DNA of 64,000 nucleotides, from the NCBI RefSeq assembly GCF_900115805.1, contig NZ_FOXU01000001.1:372001-436000 (forward strand), written 5' to 3'. Source of the stretch: Psychrobacillus psychrotolerans. GTDB lineage: Bacteria; Bacillota; Bacilli; Bacillales_A; Planococcaceae. This document shows, piece after piece, positions 43,901 to 52,233 of the stretch. The notes below the pieces were generated by a model. It did no database searches, had not been told where the DNA came from, and was given only the letters and a program-made list of their open reading frames with translations. How positions within the stretch are numbered: the stretch's first letter is position 1; each line of letters starts with the position of its first letter. The position numbers and the translations under genes are program-made.

Positions 43901-44555
43901 ATTGCTTATAAGCTGCAAATGGTAGTTCTTCTTCTCTGTGCTTATCTACCTGATTTACGATTAAATATACATTCTCATTATAATGAAGTAATTGCTTTGT
44001 AAATTGAAAGTTTAACTCAGACTGAACATGATTGTAATCCATCACATAGAAAACAATATCTGCCAAATGAAGGGCAGATTCGGTGGAAACGCGATGTGCA
44101 TCATCAGTCGAGTCAACTCCAGGAGTATCCATTATAGTAATTCCTTCGGGAAGATTAGACCCAGCATGTCCTATTTCAATTTGAGATACTTTACTTCCGT
44201 CTTTTGAATATTTTTTTACTAATTGAATATCATACTCCCCTGAAAATCTAACAGGTGGTTGATCCACAAAGTGAACAAGAGCATAATTTTCTGCTGTATT
44301 TTGAACCGTCACAATATTTGCGGAGGTTGGAATCGGGCTAGTTGGCAGTATTTGCTCATCAACTAAGGCATTAATCATACTAGATTTCCCTGCAGAAAAG
44401 TGACCTGCAAAAGCGATAGTAAATGTGCCTTTTTCTAATTTTCCTGCAAATAATTTAGACTTACGATAGCGTTCATCATCATTATTCTGTTGGAAAATCG
44501 TTGCAAGTAAAGCATTTTGTTCTTTTATCATTTGTAATTCATTTGAGTTCTGCAT
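40965..44555 (-). CDS. dynA: Two-headed bacterial dynamin DynA
   Basis: The 1196-residue protein carries two dynamin-like GTPase modules in one chain, the DynA (YpbR) form, and length matches the B. subtilis protein. P-loops are GHFSAGKSS at 51-59 and GAFSAGKSS near 635. Switch regions are MDTPGVDS and VDTPGADS, and G4 motifs VNQVDKH and VNAIDLAD. Long heptad-rich stalks separate the modules. DynA binds and fuses membranes and is protective against membrane stress and phage lysis. Start ATG 44555 follows GAAGGAGAT. It is followed by the sulfurtransferase gene. Confidence 0.96.
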   Translation of the reverse strand: MQNSNELQMIKEQNALLATIFQQNNDDERYRKSKLFAGKLEKGTFTIAFAGHFSAGKSSMINALVDEQILPTSPIPTSANIVTVQNTAENYALVHFVDQPPVRFSGEYDIQLVKKYSKDGSKVSQIEIGHAGSNLPEGITIMDTPGVDSTDDAHRVSTESALHLADIVFYVMDYNHVQSELNFQFTKQLLHYNENVYLIVNQVDKHREEELPFAAYKQSVTDAFKSWSVDPKGIFYTSLKNKDFIHNDFPQVQQIVTSSIENKEDYYLTLAQATLEKLKDEHLHFLEDEKATCFEAFESQLSEEDWNNKEDIKEQLELAQTQVKLQDVTLWRKTFEELRKNILENASIMTFEMREALKSYAESKQPTFKVGFLGTKKKTEEERQRRLNEIISMLEKIISTNITSHMKLLMKRMLKDVSLLTEEKIHQIDEIQFAISPSLIENSLHEGASTTGNAILNFANRVTEAVNRYYINQTDVWKEENIHYIEESPLEDEDQILSKTAELNEKRLAIQSLEEIDTRIETFEKNVTTPSLPIRKDRDKLLKSWEQERLQFEGSITDYEEQAHTTEQPIVNVAKEEEVKDEEILLSAEAVVSRAKRIGEVLAELPAFEEAAATIKRKALRVENQQFTIALFGAFSAGKSSFSNALMGANVLPVSPNPTTAAINKIHPVSENHLHNTADVVLKSEGQILEDVSFAYEQLGITVHTLEEAFEKASTVMQEKVAEEVHKSFVTAFYKGYPTFKGQFGNVLHVSGDEFGQFVADESKSCFVDFIDFYYDCELTRLGVTLVDTPGADSINARHTGVAFDYIRNADAVLFVTYFNHAFSKADREFLIQLGRVKDAFELDKMFFVVNAIDLADSEEEANLVKQYVQDELQRFGIRFPRVYGVSSLQGLKEKLDGLSLHEGMQQFEESFHHFLEKDLKQISISALEEEATRQQSKLLGLIEQTEVNLARKDQRLVELRNQEQNIRKRYTNSKYTQIAKDANQELDTLLYYVLQRVYYRFNEFFKEAYNPSLFANKSATIALDIALKDILKMIRFDIEQEMRVSNFRILQYIQQQILQLEKEEIRVLKDLNTSFTFSPHEVTERELLDFVGPFESITKYEHVKSYFKNSKSFFENNEKEKLRDTLSDETKVEADKYLSNEKERLGKWIEQYSDIESEALRLKLLQESITQIDAERKLLEQEQTLHLWKSVYARL

Positions 44556-44648
44556 ATAAAAAGTTAATCTCCTTCATAATTCGACAATGTACATCTATCA
44601 TAGCAAAGTTTTAAAGCCTAAAACAATATTCTTTCACTCTTTTAGTTA

Positions 44649-44937
44649 AAAGAAAAACCGATCAAAAAAATGTACGGTCCTTAAGGAACTGAAACGTAGA
44701 TATGCCGGTAATTTCCGCTCCGACTGGTCGCTTTCCATGGGCACTGCTTCCTTCCCTTTCTTAAATTCAGAACTCGGACTACTTAAAAGAATGAAGACCA
44801 CTGCTGATTTCCACTTCAGGCGGACGCTTTCCGCTGGCTTGGCTTCAGCCTCCTCGTTCGCTATGCTCCTGCGGGGTCTTCAGCTCAAGCTATCCAGCTT
44901 GAGTCGCCGCCTTGCGCTCCAATCAAAATAGGGAGTA
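44649..44937. repeat. Degenerate structured intergenic repeat, copy 1 (composite)
   Basis: Shares with the element at 48424 the opening AGAAAAACCG...AAAAAA and GAAACGTAGATATGCCG, then TCCGCTCC and CGCTTTCCATG-GCAC. After about 44760 a second unit begins with CAGAACT...AAGAATGAA and CTGATTTCCA-TTCAGG. That sequence is the reverse complement of the right end of copy 2. It continues with GGCGGACGCTTTCCGCTGG, CTTCAGCCTCCTCGTTCGC, CTGCGGGGTCTTCAGCTC and GTCGCCGCCTTGCGCTCC. This style of GC-rich element is frequent in Planococcaceae genomes. Apparent open frames inside it are not genes. Confidence 0.75.
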
Positions 44938-45105
44938 GTACCTCAATCATAAGATTTTTCGCGTAGCCTCTCGCTTAAATGATAAGAGTGGTCAAAGTTA
45001 AAAGGATAAAATCGTACAGTGTTCATCGTAAATTTTTAAATACTTTCCTAATCTTTTAAAAATGACTCTACTTGTTTTCACAAATAAAGTCATTTCGTCT
45101 TTGTT

Positions 45106-45201
45106 TCATATTGTTTTCGCTTTAGGAGCTATAGATTTTAAAATATATGCCGTTACCCCACCATAAACTAAAATAGCTGATCCAATGAAAATAGCTAACA
45201 T
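45106..45201 (-). CDS. Putative 31-residue membrane peptide
   Basis: ATG 45201 has a GAGGGCG site 7 bases upstream and encodes MLAIFIGSAILVYGGVTAYILKSI, a single transmembrane helix, then a short Lys-rich tail. No family is recognised. It lies between dynA and cheX, on the opposite strand to cheX. It could be a real small membrane protein, but with so few residues chance is possible. Confidence 0.45.
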   Translation of the reverse strand: MLAIFIGSAILVYGGVTAYILKSIAPKAKTI

Positions 45202-45343
45202 AAAAAATCGCCCTCTCAACTGAATTTGATATTCATTCTCATTGACATAATACCATAGTATATTTTAAATTTCTACAATACCTATTCTTTTTTCCTATAT
45301 AACATGTTAAAATTGATACATCTATACTAGTCGGAGGGTTAAA

Positions 45344-45796
45344 ATGAGTACTTCTAAACATATTCAAACAATTTTAAATGGAACAATCCAATCCTTGAAA
45401 TCAGTTATACCTATTCCAATGGATATAAAGTCACCTTCCCTGATGGTTCAACCATTTGTGCAAAAGGAAATGGGCGTACTTATCGGAATCATTGGTGATA
45501 TTAAAGGGCGTATTATTATTGACTCTGCGGCTGAATCCTTTTCTGCAATTGGAGCTACTATGTTCGGAATGCCATTAGAAGGTGAAATGCTCGAATCATT
45601 TACAGGTGAACTCGGGAATATGATAGCAGGTAATTTATGTACCTCCGTTGCTGCAAGTGGAGTTGAAATTGATATTACTCCACCTACTGTTATTGTTGGT
45701 ACTAGTAGGTTATATGGTTTCCAACATGCTTTTAGACTGCCTGTAGAAATTGAAAATATAGGTGAAATGACCATAATCTTAACGATAGATGAATAG
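45344..45796 (+). CDS. cheX: CheX-type chemotaxis phosphatase
   Basis: CheX/CheC proteins dephosphorylate CheY-P. The 150-residue protein has one ESFTGELGNMIAGNL helix carrying the catalytic Glu89 and Asn92 (ExxN). The GVLIGIIGDIKGRIIID strand is typical. CheX has one such helix where CheC usually has two, so CheX is favoured. Start ATG 45344 follows CGGAGGG. It is a lone gene, not beside other chemotaxis genes here, and ends at a terminator. Confidence 0.82.
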   Translation: MSTSKHIQTILNGTIQSLKSVIPIPMDIKSPSLMVQPFVQKEMGVLIGIIGDIKGRIIIDSAAESFSAIGATMFGMPLEGEMLESFTGELGNMIAGNLCTSVAASGVEIDITPPTVIVGTSRLYGFQHAFRLPVEIENIGEMTIILTIDE

Positions 45797-45802
45797 AAAA
45801 CG

Positions 45803-45836
45803 GAGCCTCCTTTTAATAAGAAGGTTCTTTTTTTTG
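45803..45836 (+). terminator. cheX terminator
   Basis: GAGCCTCCTT and AAGAAGGTTC pair with one G-U and one mismatch, followed by TTTTTTTTT. Confidence 0.7.
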
Positions 45837-45914
45837 CCTAAAATCATTACAGGAAGGTAATTGTGTTCCAAAAATACCAGATTTCACATATATTTCACAG
45901 TTAATAACCGTATG

Positions 45915-45930
45915 TGTGATTTTTATCACA
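45915..45930. promoter_or_regulatory. Fnr/Crp-type operator upstream of the ba3 oxidase operon
   Basis: TGTGATTTTTATCACA is a perfect TGTGA-N6-TCACA palindrome, the B. subtilis Fnr consensus. A TATTATATT block near 45952-45960 may be the -10. That would put the site centre near -43, close to the class II activation position, although the transcription start is only predicted. Confidence 0.7.
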
Positions 45931-45993
45931 TCATCTCACGACTATTATATTTATGATGAGACTATAGAGTTTAGTAGAAGGAGGTGTAAGTAA

Positions 45994-46116
45994 ATGTCGA
46001 AAAAGAAAGAAAAAGACTCTGATTTAAAAGGGACACTTTATTCCGTAGGTTTCGTTGGCGCATTTATATTAGTTACTTGGTTCTTGGCATTTTACTTATT
46101 CATAGACAGATTTTGA
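45994..46116 (+). CDS. cbaD: ba3-type oxidase small subunit (CoxIIa/CbaD)
   Basis: The 40-residue protein is MSKKKEKDSD followed by LKGTLYSVGFVGAFILVTWFLAFYLFI, a single transmembrane helix typical of subunit IIa. Start ATG 45994 has AGGAGGTG 8 bases upstream. It is 24 bases ahead of cbaB and is the first gene of the ba3 oxidase operon. Confidence 0.85.
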   Translation: MSKKKEKDSDLKGTLYSVGFVGAFILVTWFLAFYLFIDRF

Positions 46117-46140
46117 ATTTAAATTGGAGGTTTAAGACTT

Positions 46141-46617
46141 ATGCATATTCATAAGTATGAAAAGTGGTGGCTAACATTTGGAATTAGCTCATTGGTATTA
46201 TTTTTAACTATCGTCGGTTTTAGTGCATTTCATTATGGCTCCCATCCCCCTTCCGGGAAAATTTATATCGACCCTGAGCGAGTTGATGAGATAGCTCCTT
46301 TTAATAAACCAGGAGTTCATAAAGTAGAAGGTGAAGAGTGGGATTATGAAGTCGTTCTTGTAGCGTCTGCGTTCTATTATAATCCACCCGAAATAGAAGT
46401 ACCTATAGGTTCGACCATAAAGTTCATAGCAACTACTAAAGATGTAGTTCATGGATTTCAAGTTGCTGGAACTAATATTAATATGATTCTAGAGCCAGGT
46501 TATGTTTCGGAATATGTAACAACAGTAGACAAACCTGGTGAATTTTTAATCTTATGTAATGAATATTGTGGCGTAGGACATACCACAATGACGTCCATGT
46601 TAAAGGTGGTAGAGTAA
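46141..46617 (+). CDS. cbaB: ba3-type cytochrome c oxidase subunit II
   Basis: Subunit II holds the CuA centre that takes electrons from cytochrome c. The 158-residue protein has one N-terminal membrane anchor (residues 9-31). Its CuA ligands are His104, then Cys139, Glu141, Cys143, His147 and Met150 in CNEYCGVGHTTM. It has the short ba3 form without a cytochrome c domain. Start ATG 46141 follows GGAGG, and cbaA begins 1 base after its stop. Confidence 0.93.
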   Translation: MHIHKYEKWWLTFGISSLVLFLTIVGFSAFHYGSHPPSGKIYIDPERVDEIAPFNKPGVHKVEGEEWDYEVVLVASAFYYNPPEIEVPIGSTIKFIATTKDVVHGFQVAGTNINMILEPGYVSEYVTTVDKPGEFLILCNEYCGVGHTTMTSMLKVVE

Positions 46618-46618
46618 A

Positions 46619-48286
46619 ATGACAACTATTAAAGAAAAAGCACAAGACTTTGTAAGAGTTGATCGACGCGATGGGAAACTGGCACTAGCTCATATATATG
46701 TAGCATTTATCGCTTTATTCATCGGGGGGCTTTGTGGATTATTACAAGTCCTTGTCCGCTCAGGTCAATTTACACTCCCTTGGGGGATTGGCTATTATCA
46801 AGTATTAACTATTCATGGGGTTTTATTAGGTCTTATCTTAACAACTTATTTTATATTAGGTTTCCAAATTGCTGCAATTAGTAGAACGTCCGGTACGTTA
46901 ACAGATAAACAACGTTTAGTCGGCTGGATTGGTTTCTGGGTAATGACTGCAGGTACAGTTGCTGCTTCCATAATGGTATTACTCAATGAAGCTTCTGTAC
47001 TGTATACTTTTTACGCACCACTTCAAGCACATTGGATTTTCTATGTAGGTATGGCATTAGTAGTAGTTGGATCTTGGATAGTAGCTATTGCACAGATTAT
47101 GAAATATGTGGAATGGCGTAAAGCAAATCCAGGGCAACCTAGCCCGCTCTTATCATTTATGGTAATTGTCAATTTGGCTATGTGGATTATCTGTTCTCTT
47201 GGGGTAGCTGTAGAAGTAGTATTCCAACTAATTCCATGGTCACTAGGTTGGGTGGATAAGGTTGATGTATTGCTTTCTCGTACATTATTCTGGTATTTTG
47301 GTCATCCTTTAGTGTACTTCTGGTTATTACCTGCCTACATGGTTTGGTATGTAATTATTCCTAAAATTATTGGCGGAAAAATATTCTCTGATGCATTAGC
47401 AAGACTTTCCTTCATGTTATTTTTACTCTTCTCCATTCCTGTTGGTTTCCATCATCAATTGACAGAACCCGGGATTGATTCGTTCTGGAAATTCTTACAG
47501 GTAGTATTAACAATGATGGTTGTTATCCCTTCATTATTAACGGCTTTCTCTATGTTCGCTACTTTTGAGTTACGAGGAAGACAACTGGGTGGTCGTGGAT
47601 TATTCGGTTGGTTCAAAAAACTACCATGGAATGATGCTAGGTTTACAGTTCCATTTATCGGTATGGCTGCATTTATCCCTGCTGGTGCTGGCGGTATTAT
47701 TAATGCTTCTCATCAGATGAATGCATTAATACACAACACTATTTGGGTAACCGGACATTTCCATTTAACACTGGCAACGACAGTTGTACTGACTTTCTTT
47801 GGAGCCGCTTATTGGTTAATACCTCATCTTACGGGTAGAGTATTGACGAAACAAATGAACAAGTTAGCAATTATTCAGGCTATTGTTTGGGCATTTGGAA
47901 TGTCGATCATGTCAGGTGCAATGCATGTTGTAGGATTAATGGGTGCGCCTCGTCGTTCGGATTTCTCCACTTATGGTGGTGCACAACAAGCAACTGAATG
48001 GATACCTTATCAAATAGCACAAGCAGTTGGAGGAACAATTCTTTTCATCGGGATCATATTAGTACTTTATATTGTTGCAAATTTATTATGGTTTGCTCCT
48101 AAGGGTGAAACAGAATTCCCTGTTGGTGAAGTTTCAGAGAACGCGGAAAAGACTCCAATGTGGTTGGAGAATTGGAAGATTTGGTTAACAATTTGTATTG
48201 CATTAATCCTATTTGCTTACACTGTTCCAGTCTTTGAGATGATTCAAAATGCTCCTCCAGGTTCAAAAGGTTATAAATTCTGGTAA
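46619..48286 (+). CDS. cbaA: ba3-type cytochrome c oxidase subunit I
   Basis: Subunit I contains haem b and the haem a3-CuB site that reduces oxygen and pumps protons. The 555-residue protein has about thirteen helices. The low-spin haem His is in LTIHGVLLG near residue 65. CuB ligands begin with HPLVYFWLLPAYM (note Leu where A-type oxidases have Glu) and FHHQLTEPG, and the haem a3 His is in GHFHLTLATTV. Lack of the A-type Glu fits the B-type (ba3) family. Terminator follows. The operon cbaD-cbaB-cbaA sits behind a perfect Fnr-type box, consistent with microaerobic use. Confidence 0.95.
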   Translation: MTTIKEKAQDFVRVDRRDGKLALAHIYVAFIALFIGGLCGLLQVLVRSGQFTLPWGIGYYQVLTIHGVLLGLILTTYFILGFQIAAISRTSGTLTDKQRLVGWIGFWVMTAGTVAASIMVLLNEASVLYTFYAPLQAHWIFYVGMALVVVGSWIVAIAQIMKYVEWRKANPGQPSPLLSFMVIVNLAMWIICSLGVAVEVVFQLIPWSLGWVDKVDVLLSRTLFWYFGHPLVYFWLLPAYMVWYVIIPKIIGGKIFSDALARLSFMLFLLFSIPVGFHHQLTEPGIDSFWKFLQVVLTMMVVIPSLLTAFSMFATFELRGRQLGGRGLFGWFKKLPWNDARFTVPFIGMAAFIPAGAGGIINASHQMNALIHNTIWVTGHFHLTLATTVVLTFFGAAYWLIPHLTGRVLTKQMNKLAIIQAIVWAFGMSIMSGAMHVVGLMGAPRRSDFSTYGGAQQATEWIPYQIAQAVGGTILFIGIILVLYIVANLLWFAPKGETEFPVGEVSENAEKTPMWLENWKIWLTICIALILFAYTVPVFEMIQNAPPGSKGYKFW

Positions 48287-48298
48287 CAATAAAATATT

Positions 48299-48342
48299 AA
48301 AAAATGGTTAGTCGAGACTTATGTCCAGGCTAACCATTTTTC
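48299..48342 (+). terminator. cba operon terminator
   Basis: AAAAATGGTTAG and CTAACCATTTTT form a 12-bp stem around an 18-base loop with internal pairing, followed by CTATAG. Confidence 0.85.
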
Positions 48343-48423
48343 TATAGTCCACTAGGAACAGAGAAGCACCCGTTCAATTAAAATCAATAAAAATAATAAA
48401 TACCAAAAACAATTCCCTTTATA

Positions 48424-48706
48424 AGAAAAACCGGGTAAAAAACGCCCAGTCTTCTAAAAATTGAAACGTAGATATGCCGTTGATATCCGCTCCGGGCGAC
48501 GCTTTCCATGTGCACGGCTTCAGCTGCTCTCCTCACTACACTCAGTCCAGGGTCTTTAGCAAGCTCACCCCTCGGAAGGCCAACAGGGCACGAAGGCGTT
48601 GCCACATGGCGCTCATAGCATTTGAACCCCACCTGAATGGAAATCAGTAGTATTATTCATTCTAAAAAGTTCTGTAAACCCAGTGTTTATACTGCATATT
48701 ATATAC
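48424..48706. repeat. Degenerate structured intergenic repeat, copy 2
   Basis: Left end AGAAAAACCG...AAAAAACG, GAAACGTAGATATGCCG, TCCGCTCC, CGCTTTCCATGTGCACGG as in copy 1. The right end CCTGAATGGAAATCAGTAG...TTCATTCT...AGTTCTG is the reverse complement of the middle start of copy 1. The element therefore has two distinct ends that point inward. It lies between the cba and ypwA terminators; no gene is seen in this 470-base interval. Confidence 0.75.
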
Positions 48707-48715
48707 TTTTTTTTA

Positions 48716-48748
48716 AAAAGACCCAAGCAACATTCGTCGCTTGGGTCA
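48716..48748 (-). terminator. ypwA terminator
   Basis: GACCCAAGC and GCTTGGGTC form a 9-bp stem with a 10-base loop, followed on the minus strand by TTTTTAAAAAAAAG. Confidence 0.85.
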
Positions 48749-48756
48749 CCTATTAT

Positions 48757-50256
48757 TTAAAGTTTATAGATTTTTGTATACTTTTCTTCTAAATAATCAG
48801 CAAGGTATTTACCGTTAAGACCTTCACCTGTTGCTGCCTTCAGAATATCTAAAGGTTTTTTAAGAGCACCATACTGATGCACGTTTTGTGTAAGCCATTC
48901 CTTGATAGGTGCTAAATTGCCTTGTTCTAACAAACTATCAAACTGTGGAATATCCTTTAGCATCGCCGCTTTGAATTGAGATGCATAGATATAACCAAGA
49001 GCATAGGACGGGAAGTAACCGAAACTAGCCCCAGCCCAATGGACATCCTGCAAAATTCCTTCTGCGTTAGTAGATGGACTAACACCCAAATATTCTTCGT
49101 ACTTAGAATTCCAAATTTCAGGGAGATCTTCTACTTTTAAATCACCGTTAAACAATCCTTTTTCAATCTCATAGCGAATCATAATATGAAGAGCATATGT
49201 CAGCTCATCCGCCTCGATCCGGATTAAAGAAGGTTTTACTTCATTGATAGCTCGAAGAAAGTCTTCCACAGGAACTTCCCCAAATTGTTCAGGTGAATAG
49301 CTTTGTAGCTTTTCATAATTTTGTTCCCAGAACTTTGGATTACGTCCTACAAAATTCTCATAAAACAGTGATTGAGATTCATGAATACCCATGGAAGCCC
49401 CACCCGCTAAAGGTGTACCTGTTAACTCTTCTGCAACATTCTGCTCGTATATCGCGTGACCACATTCATGAATAGTACCAAATATTGCCGAACGGAAATC
49501 GAACTCATCATACTTAGTCGTGATGCGCACGTCACCTCTATTTAAACCAGTAGCAAATGGATGCACTGTTTCATCTAATCTTCCCGCATCAAAATCATAT
49601 CCAAGCTGTTTTAGTATATCTAAACTAAAGGACTGTTGTTTTTGTTTATCAAAAGATTGGAACAAGAAATCTGTTTTTGGCTGGTTTGGAGATTCTGAAA
49701 TGCGTTTTAATAACGACACAATTTTTTCTCTTAGTTCATTAAAAACTTGATCTAAAATTTCAGTCGTCATGCCAGGCTCATACTGGTCCAACAATACATT
49801 ATAAGGATTGTTATCTGTAACTCCCCAATACTCTACAAAGTTCTTTAGCGTAGCAACCATTTCAGTTAAATATGGTTGGAACATAGACCAATCATTGTTG
49901 TTTTTTGCTTCTTCCCAAACAGATTCTGATTTAGATTGAAGAATTACAAATTTCTTGTATTCATCTGCTGGAATTTTCTTGCTGAGATTGTATTCCTTTT
50001 TTACTTCTTCAAACACACGTTTACTTACTTCGTTTACAGAATCCAGCTCAAGTTCCATCTGGTCTAGTAATTCTTTAAGATCGTCTGAAGTCGATAAATT
50101 AAATACATCCGTTGCAAGTACTCCTACAACTTCAGATCTCTGATCAATACCTTTTTTCGGAGCACCAGTACGCATATCCCAATAAAGCACCCCTAATGCT
50201 TCTTGATAAGCACCAATTTTCTTCACATAATCTAAAAAATTTTGTTCTACAGACAT
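48757..50256 (-). CDS. ypwA: M32-family metallocarboxypeptidase
   Basis: A zinc carboxypeptidase of the Taq/Pfu type (499 residues). The active site is GTIHECGHAIYEQN (HEXXH) near residue 261, with the later Glu in GIHESQSLFYENFVGR. ALGVLYWDMRTGAPKKGIDQRSEVV, DVRITTKYDEFDFRSAIF and VHWAGASFGYFPSYALGYIYASQ are conserved. ATG 50256 is used, 5-6 bases after GGGGGA; the ATG at 50277 overlaps the dinG stop (ATGA) but would hold that site inside the gene. It is the last gene of the block. Confidence 0.92.
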   Translation of the reverse strand: MSVEQNFLDYVKKIGAYQEALGVLYWDMRTGAPKKGIDQRSEVVGVLATDVFNLSTSDDLKELLDQMELELDSVNEVSKRVFEEVKKEYNLSKKIPADEYKKFVILQSKSESVWEEAKNNNDWSMFQPYLTEMVATLKNFVEYWGVTDNNPYNVLLDQYEPGMTTEILDQVFNELREKIVSLLKRISESPNQPKTDFLFQSFDKQKQQSFSLDILKQLGYDFDAGRLDETVHPFATGLNRGDVRITTKYDEFDFRSAIFGTIHECGHAIYEQNVAEELTGTPLAGGASMGIHESQSLFYENFVGRNPKFWEQNYEKLQSYSPEQFGEVPVEDFLRAINEVKPSLIRIEADELTYALHIMIRYEIEKGLFNGDLKVEDLPEIWNSKYEEYLGVSPSTNAEGILQDVHWAGASFGYFPSYALGYIYASQFKAAMLKDIPQFDSLLEQGNLAPIKEWLTQNVHQYGALKKPLDILKAATGEGLNGKYLADYLEEKYTKIYKL

Positions 50257-50273
50257 TTCTATTCCCCCTTGAT

Positions 50274-52175
50274 TCATTTCGAAATTGGTGTAGGTAATAC
50301 CCCTGTAAATCTACTTTCTTGTAATGCTTCTTCTTCATTTAACAATAAATGAATTTCCCCGTAATCACTAGATGTACGGATCAAACGCCCAATACCTTGT
50401 TGTAATCTTAAAAGCATAAATGGCAATTCTACTTCCTCAAATGGATTGTTAGAGAAAGAACGTTTTGCATCAAATAGTGGATCTACAGGTGGAAATGGTA
50501 GATCGTAAATAATAACTCTGGTTAAGGCTTCTAAAGGTAAATCTAACCCTTCCCAAAGATGATAGGAACATAAAGTGGAGTATTCTCCATTTTGGAATTC
50601 TTTTACAATGGTTGAAAGCTCCCGATCTCCTTCAAAGACGATATCGCTTCTATCACCTATAGTAGCTCGGAAAGAAGCCATTGCTGCTTTGGATTTAAAC
50701 AAAATAAGGGTTTGCATTGGGTTATTTAATAGTTTCTCCACATGATAAGGCTTCTCTTGCTGTTCCATTTCCTCCGTGTATATCTTCATCACTTCGTCAT
50801 AATCAAATGGAGATGCCACAGAGAACGATTGGAATTTTTCGATTCCTAAAGAATCTGCAATATACGTAAAGTCCTTTTCTATAGATAATGTAGCAGAAGA
50901 AAAGACAATAGGAATTTTAGAAGTAAATAGCTTCTCATTTAAAATGTCCGTAACTAGTCTCGGCATAATGATTAACGTTTCATAACCATCAATGATCTCT
51001 AACCATTCAATTCCGTCCCCTTTTTCGGTGAATAACCGAAGAGAGAATGTATATTGCTCTAAAAATTCTTCTACCATACGCAGTTCGTATTCAGGAATCG
51101 TATATAACTCAGACTCGAACACAAATTCTTCTAACAAGCTATCAGTTACTCGAATTGCCTGTTTACACAATTCCATTAACTCGAAAGATTTATCAACCTT
51201 CATGCGATCGGTTTCTTCCATGTTACTACCAATACGTAACAAACCAAATATCTTATCGTGTAATTCTTGGAGAACTTCCATTAAGTTCAATGTTTTTTCT
51301 CGCACACCGTCAACCATTACTTTTTCCAGTAATCGAATAAGTGTTTCACTTTGAATTTCGTACGTTAAAGCTTTTTGAGCAGCGAATTCAAGTAAATGCC
51401 CTTCATCTAATACGGCCATTGATACCTCGGGTAATAATGGCATTTGACCTTCACGTATACGAGATTCTTTTGTCCAAATATGCTCCATTAAAAATTCATG
51501 TGAGCAAATGATTAAGTCTGTAGACTCACGATAATGCTGGCGATGAATTGTTTGTCCACAACGATTTCGCAAATCACAAACCATACATTGCTGAGTTGGA
51601 TGATAATTAACTTTCTGCCAATCCTCATCGCTTACTCCAGCAAACTGACTGCGCTCTCCATATGGATAAATTTTTTGCATAGATGAATGTGCATATACAA
51701 AGTCCGGAACTTGATCTTCAATTTCTTCTAAGAAATATTCATTATCATCATCTTTTTGTGCTTCTTCTAATCGCTTCAAACATAAATATTGATCACGTGA
51801 TTTTGCTAATCGCACATCAATTTTTATATCTAAATAGTTTTGAAGTTTAAAAATATCTCCAGCTTCTTTTACAAGTTGTTCAATTAGTGTTTCATCTGCG
51901 CATGCGATTAAAGCCGGTTTTCCAGAATAACGAGCATACGCAATAGCCGGAAGCAAATAAGCAATGGTTTTACCAGTACCTACTCCTGCTTCAGCAAATA
52001 GCACATTTCTTTCTTTTAACGTCTTTTCAATTTGATATGCCATGAAAATCTGTTCGTCGCGACACTCAAAACCTTTTTCGGGTAATTCATCATATAATAC
52101 ATCACCCATCCAGTCTCCTAATGATTCGAAGAAAGAACGGTCTTTTGAAAGTTGGAATGGTAAAGCTTGCTTCAT
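50274..52175 (-). CDS. ypvA: DinG/YpvA-type ATP-dependent helicase
   Basis: The 633-residue superfamily 2 helicase has Walker A FAEAGVGTGKTIAYLLP near residue 61 and the DExH-type box MAVLDEGHLLEFAA near 247. An iron-sulfur cysteine set precedes it (YLCLKR near 140 and QQCMVCDLRNRCGQ near 200). Motif VI is QGIGRLIRTSSDYG near 600. It is most like DinG relatives YpvA of Bacillus, likely acting on damaged or structured DNA. Start ATG 52175 follows AAGGGAG. It is directly upstream of ypwA with overlap potential. Confidence 0.88.
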   Translation of the reverse strand: MKQALPFQLSKDRSFFESLGDWMGDVLYDELPEKGFECRDEQIFMAYQIEKTLKERNVLFAEAGVGTGKTIAYLLPAIAYARYSGKPALIACADETLIEQLVKEAGDIFKLQNYLDIKIDVRLAKSRDQYLCLKRLEEAQKDDDNEYFLEEIEDQVPDFVYAHSSMQKIYPYGERSQFAGVSDEDWQKVNYHPTQQCMVCDLRNRCGQTIHRQHYRESTDLIICSHEFLMEHIWTKESRIREGQMPLLPEVSMAVLDEGHLLEFAAQKALTYEIQSETLIRLLEKVMVDGVREKTLNLMEVLQELHDKIFGLLRIGSNMEETDRMKVDKSFELMELCKQAIRVTDSLLEEFVFESELYTIPEYELRMVEEFLEQYTFSLRLFTEKGDGIEWLEIIDGYETLIIMPRLVTDILNEKLFTSKIPIVFSSATLSIEKDFTYIADSLGIEKFQSFSVASPFDYDEVMKIYTEEMEQQEKPYHVEKLLNNPMQTLILFKSKAAMASFRATIGDRSDIVFEGDRELSTIVKEFQNGEYSTLCSYHLWEGLDLPLEALTRVIIYDLPFPPVDPLFDAKRSFSNNPFEEVELPFMLLRLQQGIGRLIRTSSDYGEIHLLLNEEEALQESRFTGVLPTPISK

Positions 52176-52201
52176 CTAAAAACTCCCTTAAATAATAATA
52201 T

Positions 52202-52233
52202 AACAGCAAGGGGAACTAGTCCCCCTTACTGTT
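52202..52233 (-). terminator. Hairpin at the 3' end of rlmL
   Basis: AACAGCAAGGGG and CCCCTTACTGTT form a 12-bp stem with one G-T pair, and include the last bases of the rlmL stop codon. The tail on the minus strand is ATATTATTATT, so termination may be partial. Confidence 0.6.

Noticed and set aside
44737-44931. Coding frame of about 64 residues
   Set aside because: It lies wholly in the GC-rich intergenic repeat, lacks a ribosome binding site and has repeat-driven composition.
48384-48632. Coding frame of about 82 residues
   Set aside because: It lies in repeat copy 2 and has no convincing start site.
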